DNA from: Serinicoccus chungangensis
Lineage (GTDB): Bacteria > Actinomycetota > Actinomycetes > Actinomycetales > Dermatophilaceae
Direction: 5' to 3'
DNA: 64,000 bases
Assembly (NCBI RefSeq): GCF_006337125.1
Contig: NZ_CP040887.1
Span: 2,170,001 to 2,234,000, forward strand
The notes under the pieces: generated by a model
The model's database searches: none
Seen by the model: only the letters and a program-made list of their open reading frames with translations
What the model was told of the DNA's origin: nothing
Program-made: the position numbers and the translations under genes
Part shown: piece by piece, positions 53,514 through 63,900 of the stretch
Numbering within the stretch: position 1 is the stretch's first letter
Layout of the letters: the number at the start of each line of letters is the position of its first letter

Positions 53514-54434
53514 TCACCCGAGGAGTGCCGTGACCACGAGCATGACCGGCAGCGAGAGGACCGTGGTGAGGAAGACGCCGTCCCGCGCGATCCGCTCCCC
53601 CCGGCCGTAGGCGATCGAGAGGACGTGGACGTTCTGCGCGGTGGGCAGCGCCGCCATGACGACCGCCGCGAGCACCTCCGCGTCCCGCAGCCCCAGCAGC
53701 GGTCCCGCCACCAGCCCGGCCACCACCGGCATGAGGACCAGCTTGACGAGCACGACGGCCACCGGCTCCGCGAGCCCGCCCTCCCGGCCGGGCAGCGGGG
53801 AGAGCCGCAGCGAGATCCCGAACGCCAGGAGCATGCAGGGCACGGCGATGGCGCCGACGAGCTCCACCGGCGCCAGCAGCAGGTCGGGCGGGTCCCACCC
53901 GGAGAGGTTGACCAGCAGCCCCAGCACGGTCCCGATAGTCAGAGGGTTGGTCAGCGGCGAGCGCAGCACCCGTCCCCAGGACACGTGACCGACCCGCGTG
54001 GCGTCCAGGGCGGCCAGCCATCCCGGCTGCAGGAACAGCAGCTGCATGAACAGCACCGGGGCCGCCCACGACGCATCACCGAGCACGTAGATGGCGATCG
54101 GCAGACCGAGGTTGTTGGCGTTGACGTAGCTCGACGCCATGCCACCCATGACGGCGTCGGCCCACCGCCGGCCCAGCAGCCGTCGCGCGACCACGAGGTA
54201 GACGAGCACGCAGGCCGCCGTCGCGACGACCGTGGCGACGAGGAAGCCCGAGAAGATGACGCGGACGTCGGCCCGCGCGACGATGAGGAAGAGCAGGGCG
54301 GGCGACCCGACCCAGAAGGTGAGCCGGGCCAGCATCCGCTGCTCGTCGCGTCCGAAGATGCCGGTCTGCGCCAGCACCCACCCGACGGCGACGACCACAG
54401 CGATGAGCGAGAACCCCTCCAGCACCGACAGCAC
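53514..54434 (-). CDS. AEC-family (auxin efflux carrier-like) transporter
   Basis: 306 residues from a GTG at 54434. Ten hydrophobic helices in the AEC five-plus-five layout, with conserved stretches LTFWVGSPALLFLIVARADV, MASSYVNANNLGLPIAIYVL and MAALPTAQNVHVLSIAYGRG. Family members export organic acids or similar anions. It diverges from the carboxylase gene, separated by only 64 bases, and is followed by the DUF3046 gene. Confidence 0.85.
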   Translation of the reverse strand: MLSVLEGFSLIAVVVAVGWVLAQTGIFGRDEQRMLARLTFWVGSPALLFLIVARADVRVIFSGFLVATVVATAACVLVYLVVARRLLGRRWADAVMGGMASSYVNANNLGLPIAIYVLGDASWAAPVLFMQLLFLQPGWLAALDATRVGHVSWGRVLRSPLTNPLTIGTVLGLLVNLSGWDPPDLLLAPVELVGAIAVPCMLLAFGISLRLSPLPGREGGLAEPVAVVLVKLVLMPVVAGLVAGPLLGLRDAEVLAAVVMAALPTAQNVHVLSIAYGRGERIARDGVFLTTVLSLPVMLVVTALLG

Positions 54435-54498
54435 GCGGCCATTATCCGAGGTCCGTCCTGTCAGGTCGGCAGGTGCCCTGCTGCTAGCGTTCCACCCC

Positions 54499-56466
54499 AT
54501 GGCCGATCCCCGCGACATCCCCGACCCGGCGGACTCCGACGTCGATGTCGACGACGTCTACGGCGAGGGTGGAGTCACCCCGGACCTGCTGGACCGCCGC
54601 CCGGTCGTCCCCCGTACGGTGGCGAGCCTCTACGAGTCCCGGCCCGGTCTCAACCCCACCCAGGCGGCCACGACCTTCGTCGAAGCCGTGAACCTCCAGG
54701 AGCGCTACGGTCACCTGCGCGTCGTCGACGACCTCATCGGCCTGCAGCGCCGGGTGGGCGACACCATCGAGCGCTACACCGACAAGCTGCGCAACGCCGA
54801 GGCCCGTTCCGGCACCAACGAGTCCGCCCGCTTCGGCATCGGCCACTTCGGTGGCGAGCGCGCCGTGGTGTATGTCGTGGACTGGTCCTTCTTCGCCGGC
54901 TCCCTGGGCGAGGTGGCCGGGGAGAAGTTCGTGCAGGCCGCCGAGCTCGCCGAGCGTGAGGGCCTGCCGCTCATCAGCATGGGCGCCTCCTCCGGGGTCC
55001 GGCAGCACGAGAACGTCCTCGGGCTGGTGCAGATGCAGCGCATGGCGGCCGCCGCGAACAAGTTCCAGCACACGACCAACCGGCCCTACATCTCGGTGCT
55101 GGCCGGCCAGGTGTGGGGCGGCATGTCGGCCAGTGCCGTGCCGGTCGCGGACCTCATCGTGGCGCTGGAGGGGACCGACTACGGCTTCGCCGGCCGCCGG
55201 GTCATCGAGACCTTCGAGGGCCGCGAGGTGCCGCGGGGCCTGCAGAGCGCGGAGGCCAACTACCTGGACCGCAACGTCGACGTCCTCGTCAAGGACGTGG
55301 AGGAGCTCATCGCCTTCGTCGGGCAGGTCCTCACCTCCGGGCGGCACACGCACCGGCTGAAGGTCGCCGACCGCGACCGGCCGGGCGAGGCCCGCGGGTC
55401 GCGCACGGTGACGGCCGGGCCGGAGGGCTTCTCCGCCGCGCTGTGGGACCGCCAGGAGGTCCAGCAGTCCGTCGACATCCCCCGCGAGCGTCGCGACCGC
55501 GACAGCGCCTCGACCCGCGAGTCGCTCATGGCGCGCTACAACGAGATCGCCGCGGGCGCCGGCCGGCTCGACACCGAGTACTTCCTGCGGCACGTCTTCG
55601 ACTCCGCCGTGCCCTTCTACAACCACGTGCGGTTCGAGGACCAGAAGGCCTACCCCAGCATCATCGCCGCGCTCGCCACCCTCGGCGGGCAGTCGTTCAT
55701 GGTCATCGGCGACCAGCCGTCCTACACCATCTCCGGGGGGTACGTCGGCAAGCGACCGGCCAACCCGAGCCCGGAGGACTTCGAGTACGCCGTGCGCATG
55801 ATGACCGCGGCCGAGCGGTGGGACCTGCCGATCGTCTTCTTCACCGACACCCTGGGCGCCATGCCGTCCATGGCGGCCGAGCGCCGGGGTCAGTCGCGCG
55901 CCATCGCGCAGAGCATCAAGCGCGCCGCCTCCCACCCCTACCCCACGATCTCGGTCATCTCGGGGGCCATGGGCTCCGGCGGTGGTCTGGCGACGACGCC
56001 CTTCGGCCGGGAGACGATCATGCTCGACAGCGCCCTGGGCTTCGTCTCCGAGCCGCGCTCCACCGCCTCGATCCTCTACAGCGTGGCCAACCCCTCGGTC
56101 GAGCAGGTCGGCATGACGCTGGAGACGATGAAGGCCTCCGCGCTGGACCTCAAGGCCCAGGGCCTGGTCGACACGATCGTCCACGACGCCGACGACCCCG
56201 CGGCCACCGCCGACGAGCTGCGCTCCGCGATCGTCAAGGGCTACAACGCCCAGCACGGCCTCAACCCGCGCCGGCTCCGGCGCCAGGCGGACGAGCGGCT
56301 GCGCCCGCGCACCCTCGGCAAGCTGGCGACCGTGGAGGAGCGGCACGCGGGCACCCACGAGGAGCAGCCGCAGCACCAGCACCTCGGTGTCGACCAGGCG
56401 CCGCCGCGGCCCCGCGAGGACCACGAGCCGGACCCGCGCCCCGCGCCCGAGCACGGGTCCGACTGA
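54499..56466 (+). CDS. Acyl-CoA carboxylase carboxyltransferase subunit (fused AccA/AccD type)
   Basis: 655 residues. Two crotonase-like carboxyltransferase halves: the first around ISMGASSGVRQHENVLGLVQ and PYISVLAGQVWGGMSASAVP, the second around DLPIVFFTDTLGAMPSMAAE and TISVISGAMGSGGGLATTPF, with GRETIMLDSALGFVSEPRST. The last ~45 residues are a His/Pro/Glu-rich disordered tail. It transfers carboxyl from biotin to an acyl-CoA and needs a separate biotin carboxylase subunit, not seen here. TAGCGT at 54484 suggests a start right before or at the ATG (leaderless). Confidence 0.85.
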   Translation: MADPRDIPDPADSDVDVDDVYGEGGVTPDLLDRRPVVPRTVASLYESRPGLNPTQAATTFVEAVNLQERYGHLRVVDDLIGLQRRVGDTIERYTDKLRNAEARSGTNESARFGIGHFGGERAVVYVVDWSFFAGSLGEVAGEKFVQAAELAEREGLPLISMGASSGVRQHENVLGLVQMQRMAAAANKFQHTTNRPYISVLAGQVWGGMSASAVPVADLIVALEGTDYGFAGRRVIETFEGREVPRGLQSAEANYLDRNVDVLVKDVEELIAFVGQVLTSGRHTHRLKVADRDRPGEARGSRTVTAGPEGFSAALWDRQEVQQSVDIPRERRDRDSASTRESLMARYNEIAAGAGRLDTEYFLRHVFDSAVPFYNHVRFEDQKAYPSIIAALATLGGQSFMVIGDQPSYTISGGYVGKRPANPSPEDFEYAVRMMTAAERWDLPIVFFTDTLGAMPSMAAERRGQSRAIAQSIKRAASHPYPTISVISGAMGSGGGLATTPFGRETIMLDSALGFVSEPRSTASILYSVANPSVEQVGMTLETMKASALDLKAQGLVDTIVHDADDPAATADELRSAIVKGYNAQHGLNPRRLRRQADERLRPRTLGKLATVEERHAGTHEEQPQHQHLGVDQAPPRPREDHEPDPRPAPEHGSD

Positions 56467-56550
56467 CCGCACCGCAGCCCGGGTCCGACCGACCGCGTCG
56501 CGGCCGTCCTGACCCGACGGGCCGGCCACCGGCCCCACGACCGGGGCGGC

Positions 56551-58506
56551 TCAGCTGGTCCAGGCCCGCCAGAGCGCGGCGTACTCGCCGTCGGCCGCCA
56601 TGAGCGCGTCGTGGCTGCCGAGCTCGACCACCCGACCGTCCTGAACGACCGCGATGCGGTCCGCGTCGTGCGCCGTGTGCAGCCGGTGCGCGATCGCGAC
56701 GACCGTCCGCCCGGTGAGCAGGGCGTTCATGGAGCCCTCCAGGTGGCGGGCCGTCCGCGGGTCGATGAGGCTGGTGGCCTCGTCGAGCACCAGCGTGTGC
56801 GGGTCGGCGAGGATGAGCCGGGCCAGCGCGATCTGCTGCGCCTGCGCCGGTGTCACCTCGTGGTGCCCCGACCCGAGCACGGTGTCGAGACCCCCGGGCA
56901 GGGCCTCCACCCAGCCGCGCGCGTCCACGGTGGTGAGCGCGCGCCACACCCCGTCCTCGCCGGCGCCGTCGCGCGCGAGCTCGACGTTGTCGCGCACCGA
57001 CCCGCGGAACACGTGGTGCTCCTGGGTGACGAGCGCGACCTCCGTCCGCAGCAGCTCCAGCGGCAGCTCGGTGACCTCCACGCCGCCCACGGTGACGGTG
57101 CCGCCGGTCGGGGCGTGGATGCCGGAGATCAGCCGACCGAGCGTCGACTTGCCCGACCCCGAGGGCCCCACGATGGCCAACCGCTCCCCCGGCTCCAGGG
57201 TGAGGTCGATGCCGTGCAGCACGTCGTGGCCCGGGCGGTAGGCGTAGCGCAGGTCGCGCCCGACGAGCGTGCTGCCGTCGGGACGGCCCTCCCCCGGCGT
57301 CCGGTCCGGGGGCACCTCGGCGATGCCGAGCAGACGGGTCGTCGAGGCGACCCCCACCTGGAGCCGGTCGATGGTGCCGACCAGCCGGTCGAAGGGGCCG
57401 TAGAAGGTCTCGATGTAGAGCATGGCCGTGGTGAGCTGGCCGATCGTCACGGCGTCGGTGGAGTAGAGCCAGGCACCGACGACGAGGGTGATGACGCGGG
57501 GCAGCGAGAAGGCCATGTCCATGACGGCGAAGAGCACGTTGCGCAGGACGAGGCCGTAGCGCTCGGCCTGCGAGGACACCTCGATGTCGTCGACGCCGAG
57601 GGCCCGGCGGCCCTCCTGCATGCGGTAGGCCTCGACCGTCCGGACGCCCTCCACCGTCTCGGTGAGCGTGCTGTTGATGTCGCTGTAGGTCGCGCCCTCG
57701 AGGAGGTAGCCGGCGGGCGCCTGCTGCAGGTAGCGGCGGACCTGCCACAGGGACAGCGACGCAGTGACCAGCGTGGGCAGGGCCAGCGCCCACGAGTTGA
57801 GGACCATGAAGACCACGGTGAGCAGCACCGTCACCACGCCGATGATGAACTCGGGCAGCGCCCAGCGCACGGCCCCGCTCATGGAGCCGACGTCGCGGGT
57901 CACCCGGGTGACGAGGTCGCCGGTGCTGGCCGACTCGACCTTGCCCAGCGGAAGCCTCAGCACCGCGCGGATGACGTGCTCCCGGGCCTGGGCCAGCACG
58001 CCCTGTCCCAGGACGGCCGCCAGCCCCTTGGCGGCGTAGGTGAGGACCGCCTGCGCCACGAGGACGACGACCACGAGCAGCACGAGGTCGCGCACGACCT
58101 CACGGGCGGGGTCACCCCCGGCGAGGTCGACGGCGTCCACCAGCCGGCCCAGCAGGAGGGGCACGGCCAGCCCGGCCGCGGCCGCCAGCCCGTTGGCGAG
58201 CGTGACGAGCACGACGAGCCGCGACCGCTCCCGCAGCAGGCCGCGCAGGTAGGCGACGACCGTGCCGGAGGTGGCGACGGGCATGCCGCGGTCCGGGTCG
58301 AGCGCCGTCATGAGGTGGGCGCGCGCCCGCTCCCGGCGCAGGGCGTGCCGCTCCCACAGCAGCCGGTGCCGCTCGCGCAGCCCGACCGACCCCGGTGCGG
58401 GGGGCCGCAGGAGGTCCGGCACGACGGGGGCAGGCGGATCGTCGTCGGCGTCGCGCCAGGTGCGCGCGGAGCGCTCGCGCAGGTCGGGGTCGAGCAGGCT
58501 GGTCAT
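56551..58506 (-). CDS. Heterodimeric ABC exporter subunit with intact Walker A and altered signature
   Basis: 651 residues. An N-terminal ~90-residue polar region, six membrane helices (residues ~95-365), and an ATPase domain with Walker A GPSGSGKSTLGRLIS, Q-loop LVTQEHHVF, signature VTPAQAQQ (instead of LSGGQ), Walker B TLVLDEATSLID and switch H in AIAHRL. A degenerate signature paired with an intact Walker A is typical of one half of a heterodimeric type IV exporter. Its start overlaps the stop of the partner's corrected frame by 4 bases (58503-58506), supporting co-translation. Substrate unknown. Confidence 0.88.
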   Translation of the reverse strand: MTSLLDPDLRERSARTWRDADDDPPAPVVPDLLRPPAPGSVGLRERHRLLWERHALRRERARAHLMTALDPDRGMPVATSGTVVAYLRGLLRERSRLVVLVTLANGLAAAAGLAVPLLLGRLVDAVDLAGGDPAREVVRDLVLLVVVVLVAQAVLTYAAKGLAAVLGQGVLAQAREHVIRAVLRLPLGKVESASTGDLVTRVTRDVGSMSGAVRWALPEFIIGVVTVLLTVVFMVLNSWALALPTLVTASLSLWQVRRYLQQAPAGYLLEGATYSDINSTLTETVEGVRTVEAYRMQEGRRALGVDDIEVSSQAERYGLVLRNVLFAVMDMAFSLPRVITLVVGAWLYSTDAVTIGQLTTAMLYIETFYGPFDRLVGTIDRLQVGVASTTRLLGIAEVPPDRTPGEGRPDGSTLVGRDLRYAYRPGHDVLHGIDLTLEPGERLAIVGPSGSGKSTLGRLISGIHAPTGGTVTVGGVEVTELPLELLRTEVALVTQEHHVFRGSVRDNVELARDGAGEDGVWRALTTVDARGWVEALPGGLDTVLGSGHHEVTPAQAQQIALARLILADPHTLVLDEATSLIDPRTARHLEGSMNALLTGRTVVAIAHRLHTAHDADRIAVVQDGRVVELGSHDALMAADGEYAALWRAWTS

Positions 58507-60493
58507 GAGGTCACCTCCCTGGTGCCGGTGGTGGAGCTGTCGGTGGTGGAGCTGTCGGTCGTGCCGGCGGCGGCCGTGAGGCCGCCGGGGTCTTCGAGGA
58601 CGCTCTCGCGGTCCGCGGCGTCACCACGCAGCACGGTCGAACGGTATGCCGCGTGCCCGGCCACGAGGTCGTCGTGGGTGCCGGTGGCGACCACCCGCCC
58701 GTCCTCGAGGAAGGCCACCTCGTCGGCGTGGTGCAGCAGCAGCGGCGAGGCCGTGATGACGACGGTCGTCCGGCCACGTCGGTGCCAGGGCAGCCGCTCG
58801 GCGATCCGCGCCTCGGTGTGCGCGTCCACCGCCGAGGTCGGCTCGACCAGGACGAGCACCGGCGCGTCCGAGGCGAGCGCGCGGGTGAGCACGAGGCGCT
58901 GGCGCTGACCGCCGGACAGCCCGCGCCCGCGCTCGTCGAGCACGCCCTGCCAGCCGCCGGGCAGGATGTCCGTAGACGTCCTCGGCGCGGCCGCGTGCAG
59001 CGCGGCCTCGGCCTGCTCGCGGCGCAGCCGGCGGTGGCGGGTCGACCGCGTCCTGCAGCGTGCCCGCGAAGACGTGGGCGGCGTGTCGCTGACCAGCACC
59101 AGCGAGCGCACCTGGTCCAGCGGCAGGTCGGCGAGGTCGGTGCCGCCCAGCGTGACGCCCACGGCCCGTCGGCGCGCCGGGTGTCGCGCTCCTCGAGCTC
59201 GGTCCGGGCCCCGCGAGCGCTGCGCGCGGCCCGGCGGGCGACCCGCCCGGTCGCCTCGTCGTCCCCGGCAGGCACGGTGTCCCCGGCGGGGAGGTAGCGC
59301 CCCAGCCGGTCCGCGAGGCGGGCGCTCTCGTCCGGCAACGCGCTGACGACCATCGTCAGCAGACCGGGACGCACCCGCAGCCCAGACGTGTCGTCGACCA
59401 GCTCGCCGACCGCGAGCGACGACACCTGGTCGGCCTCCAGGGGCGCCCGCCGCGGCCACGGGTCGGTGGTGCCGAAGACGCCGATGGTCTTGCGGGCCGA
59501 GACCACCGAGCGGGTGATCTGCTGGGCCGCCTCGAAGACGACGCGGATGGGCTGGACGAGGAAGAGGGCATACCCGAGGAACGCGACGAGCTCACCGATC
59601 TCGATGTCGCCCTCGCGCACCCGCTGGACGCCCAGCACCATGAGGGCGACGACGAACAGCCCGGAGAGCAGCACGCCCACCCCCTCGACGAAGGCGCCCC
59701 ACGCGCCCGCCTGCACGCCGGCGTGGCGCACCCGCTGGCTCTGCCGGGCGTAGTTGTCGCCGAAGATCCGCTCGCCCCCGATCCCGCGCAGGATGCGCAG
59801 CCCGGCGACGATGTCGGTCGCCATCGACGTCAGCTCGGAGTCGCGGCTGCGCTCGCGGGTCTGCGCCGCGGCCAGCGGCCGGAGCAGCACCGAGGAGATG
59901 AGCACGAGGACGGGCGCGACGAGCAGGACGACGAGGCCGAGGGGGACCGACATCTGCAGCACGATGAACGCGACGAGCACGTAGGCCACGACATTGCCGA
60001 CCAGGCGGGAGAAGATCTCGATGAAGTGGCCGAACTGGTCGCCGTCGCTGCCGTTGACGCTCAGGACCTCGCCGGTCGGCGCCCGGCGCGGCAGGACGTG
60101 CCCGAGCCGGGTGGCCTGGTGGGTGACGAGCCGGGTCTGGCCGTAGGCGGCGTAGAGCCAGGAGCGCACGACCACGGTGTGGTAGAAGACGCCGCTGCTG
60201 GCCCCGACCACCGTGACGAGCAGCAGCACGCCGCACCACAGCGCGGTGCGCGAGCTGTCGCCGCCGAGGATGCCCTCGTCGATGGCCTGGCCGAAGACCC
60301 ACGGCGTCAGCGCCGTCGGCAGCATCCAGAGCAGGCTGCACAGGCAGCCGACCAGGACGAGGTCAGGCTGCTGGCGCAGGAGCCACCACAGGAAGCGCAC
60401 CGGGCCCCGGGTGTCGGGCACGCCGACGGCGGCCCGGTGACCCGGCGTCGAGGCGGGGGTCCAGGCGGTCACGGTGGGGGGGAAGTCGCGCAT
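58503..60493 (-). pseudogene. Heterodimeric ABC exporter subunit with degenerate Walker A and apparent frameshifts
   Basis: Length ~660 residues if repaired. The N-terminal two-thirds (60493 to ~59200) has six helices and an ATPase domain whose Walker A position reads VVSALPDESARLADRLGRY (no GxxGxGKT). From ~59180 the conserved sequence jumps frames: VGVTLGGTDLADLPLDQVRS; then HVFAGTLQDAV near 59078; RHRRLRREQAEAALHAAA near 59045; AEDVY near 58975; then DILPGGWQGVLDERGRG, LSGGQRQRLVLTRAL and LVLVEPTSAVD to the stop at 58503, which overlaps the partner start. Four changes of frame within ~200 bases in an otherwise conserved domain suggest sequence errors more than natural decay. Confidence 0.75.
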
Positions 60494-60678
60494 GGCGAGA
60501 GCCAGCCTAGAGCGGCCTCCCGACAGACCTCCACCCGTTTTCCGCGCACGTCAACGCCCCCGGCGGGCCGGGGCGAGGTATGCCGTGCCGCCCCGTTGCC
60601 GGAGAGGTCGGGGACGGCTCGCGCGGGGATGAGAGGATGAGGGTCGACGCATCCGTTCCCGGCGACCTGGAGGACCTC

Positions 60679-60900
60679 GTGAGCACCCAGCAGAACCTGG
60701 CCTGGTGGCAGAAGCTGCTCGTCGCGCTGAAGCTGTGGCGCCCGGAGCACCGCACCGACCACCACGTGCGCAAGGAGATGGAGCGCCCCGAGATGCCGCC
60801 CGTGACGGGGGCGTACGGCAACCGGCTCGTCACGGCCCCGCGGCGCCGGCTGGTGCCGCAGCGGGGTGACGACACCCCCATCACCAGCACGATGGACTGA
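60679..60900 (+). CDS. Small conserved-looking cytosolic protein
   Basis: 73 residues from a GTG at 60679 preceded by GGAGG at 6 bases, which decides against the upstream ATG at 60637. Sequence: a Trp-rich start (TQQNLAWWQKLLVALKLWRP), a basic middle (HHVRKEMERPEM) and PRRRLVPQRGDDTPITSTMD. No family recognized; the amphipathic, Trp-containing N-terminal helix might bind membrane. It lies between the divergent ABC exporter genes and the Lhr gene. Confidence 0.5.
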   Translation: MSTQQNLAWWQKLLVALKLWRPEHRTDHHVRKEMERPEMPPVTGAYGNRLVTAPRRRLVPQRGDDTPITSTMD

Positions 60901-60942
60901 GCCCTCGCAGCGTCTGTCGGTGGTGCGTGGCACAGTGACCGC

Positions 60943-63900
60943 GTGACCGGCAGCCAGCAGCGGGAGAGCAGCCCCCAGGCCCCGGACCCGGCGACGGTGC
61001 TGGGCCGGTTCTCGGGGCCGACCCGGGCCTGGTTCGAGGCGTCCTTCGCCGGGCCCACCGCCGCCCAGCTGGGGGCCTGGGACGCCATCAGCCGCCGGGA
61101 GCACACGCTGGTCGTGGCCCCGACCGGCTCCGGCAAGACCCTGTCGGCCTTCCTGTGGGCCATCGACCGGATCGTCAGCGAGCCCCGGCCCGCCGCGGCC
61201 ACGTCGACGCCCCGCCGCCCGGCGGCCGCCCGGGGGTCGTCGACGACGTCGGCCTCCCCGTCCCCCGAGCCGCGGGGGCGGTGCCGGGTGCTCTACGTCT
61301 CCCCGTTGAAGGCGCTCGCCGTCGACGTGGAGCGCAACCTGCGCTCGCCTCTCGTCGGGATCGGCCACGCGGCGCGCCGGCTCGGGAGCGCCGCGCCCGA
61401 CGTGTCGGTGGCGGTCCGCTCCGGCGACACGCCGGCCGCCGAACGACGGGCCTTCGCCAAGGACGGCGCGGAGATCCTCATCACCACCCCGGAGTCCCTC
61501 TTCCTGCTGCTCACCTCGCAGGCCCGCAGCGCCCTCACCGGGGTCGAGTCGGTCATCGTCGACGAGGTCCACGCCGTAGCCGGGACGAAGCGCGGGACCC
61601 ACCTCGCCCTCACCCTGGACCGCCTCGACCACCTGCTGGAGCGGCCGGCCCAGCGGATCGGGCTCTCCGCCACCGTGCGGCCCGTCGAGGAGGTGGCGCG
61701 CTACCTGGCCGGCGGCCGGCCGGTGACGACCGTGCAGCCCCCGTCCACCAAGAGCTGGGACCTCGAGGTGGTCGTGCCCATCCCCGACATGGCCGACCCG
61801 GGAGCCGCCGACCGGCCGGACGCCCCCGGTGCGCCGGCCGCCGGCCGCAGCGCCAGCACGCCGCCGGGGAGCGCGGACTGGGAGCAGCAGGACGAGGAGC
61901 AGCCCGACCAGGAGCAGGACGCCCAGGACCAGGTGGGCGAGGGCCCGGTCCTGCCGGACCTGGACGACGACGGCGCGGCGCCCCTGGGCACGGGCCCGGT
62001 CCTGCCGGACCTCGACGGCACGGGACCGGGGGCCGAGGACGCCTGGGCACCGGCGGTGGACCCCGAGGAGCGCGCCTCCATCTGGCCGCACATCGAGCGC
62101 CGGGTCGCCGACCTCGTCTCGGGGCAGACCTCGACGCTCGTCTTCACCAACTCCCGTCGGGTGGCCGAGCGCTTCACCTCGCGCCTCAACGAGGAGTGGG
62201 AGGACCGCCACCCGCCGTCCGCCGAGGACCACGACGACGACCACGGGACCCGTATCGACGGCGCGGGAGGCGGCGGACGGCATACCTCCCGGACCCCGGC
62301 GCAGGTCATGGCGCAGTCCGGCGCGGGCGGCGGCGCCGCGCCTGTGCTCGCCCGGGCCCACCACGGGTCGGTCAGCAAGGAGCAGCGCGCCCAGATCGAG
62401 GACGCCCTCAAGACGGGGCAGCTGCCCGCCGTCGTCGCCACCAGCAGCCTCGAGCTCGGCATCGACATGGGCGCCGTCGACCTCGTCGTGCAGGTCGCGA
62501 GCCCGCCCAGCGTCGCCTCCGGGCTGCAGCGGGTCGGGCGCGCCGGGCACCAGGTCGGCGCCACCAGCCACGGCGTCTTCTTCCCCACCCACCGGGCCGA
62601 CCTGGTGCAGACCGCCGTCGTCGTCGACCGGATGCGGCGCGGCGCGATCGAGCAGCTGGCCGTGCCCACCAACCCGCTCGACGTCCTGGCCCAGCAGGTC
62701 GTCGCCGTGCTCGCGATGGAGGACTGGTCGGTCACGGAGCTCTTCGAGCTGGTGCGGCGCAGCGCCTCCTACGCCGCGCTCCCCCGCTCGCTCTTCGACG
62801 CCGTCCTCGACATGCTGGCCGGGCGCTACCCCGGCGAGGACTTCTCCGACCTGCGCCCGCGCATCGTGTGGGACCGGGTGACGGACACGCTCAGCGCACG
62901 GCGGGGGGCGCAGCTGCTCGCGGTCACCTCCGGGGGCACCATCCCGGACCGCGGCATGTATGCCGTGATGCTCGCCACCGGCGAGGGCCCCGGTCGCCGG
63001 GTCGGCGAGCTGGACGAGGAGATGGTCTACGAGTCCCGCGTCGGTGACGTGTTCACCCTGGGCACGACCAGCTGGCGCATCGAGGACATCACCCACGACC
63101 AGGTGCTCGTGACCCCGGCGCCGGGGCAGATCGGCCGGCTGCCCTTCTGGAAGGGCGAGTCCCTCGGGCGCCCGGCCGAGCTCGGAGCGGCGGTCGGCGC
63201 GTTCGTGCGCCACGTGGCCGGGCAGCCCCGGGAGGCCGCGCTGGGTGAGCTGGCCGAGCAGGGTCTCGACGGCTTCGCCGCCGACAACCTCCTCACCTAC
63301 CTCGGCGACCAGCGCGAGGCGGTGGGCCACCTGCCCGACGACCGGACCATCGTCGTCGAGCGCTTCCGGGACGAGATCGGCGACTGGCGCGTCGTCGTGC
63401 ACTCCCCCTGGGGCAGCCCGGTGCACGCCCCCTGGGCGCTGTGCCTGGCCGCGCGGATGCGCGAGCGCTTCGGCGCCGACGTGCAGGCGCTGGCCGCCGA
63501 CGACGGCATCGTCCTGCGCCTGCCCGACCTCGGCGGGTGGGACGACGCGGGCGGCACGGAGGGGTCGGAGGCGGCCCGGCTGGACGCCGAGATCGCCGAG
63601 CTGCTCACCCTCGACCCGGACGAGGTCGCCGACCTCGTGACCCAGGAGATCGGTGGCTCGGCGCTGTTCGCCGCCCGCTTCCGCGAGTGCGCCGCGCGGG
63701 CTCTGCTCCTGCCCCGCCGCAACCCCGGCAAGCGGCAGCCCCTGTGGCAGCAGCGGCAGCGCTCCGCGCAGCTGCTCGAGGTGGCCGCGCGCTACCCCAC
63801 CTTCCCCATCGTGCTGGAGGCGGTGCGCGAGTGCGTCCAGGACGTCTACGACGTGGACGCCCTGCGGGAGCTGATGCGGCGGCTGGCCGCCCGCGAGGTC

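Noticed and set aside
60469..63426. A 985-residue open frame on the minus strand opposite the Lhr gene
   Set aside because: Low-complexity composition and no motifs, whereas the plus strand encodes an unmistakable helicase.
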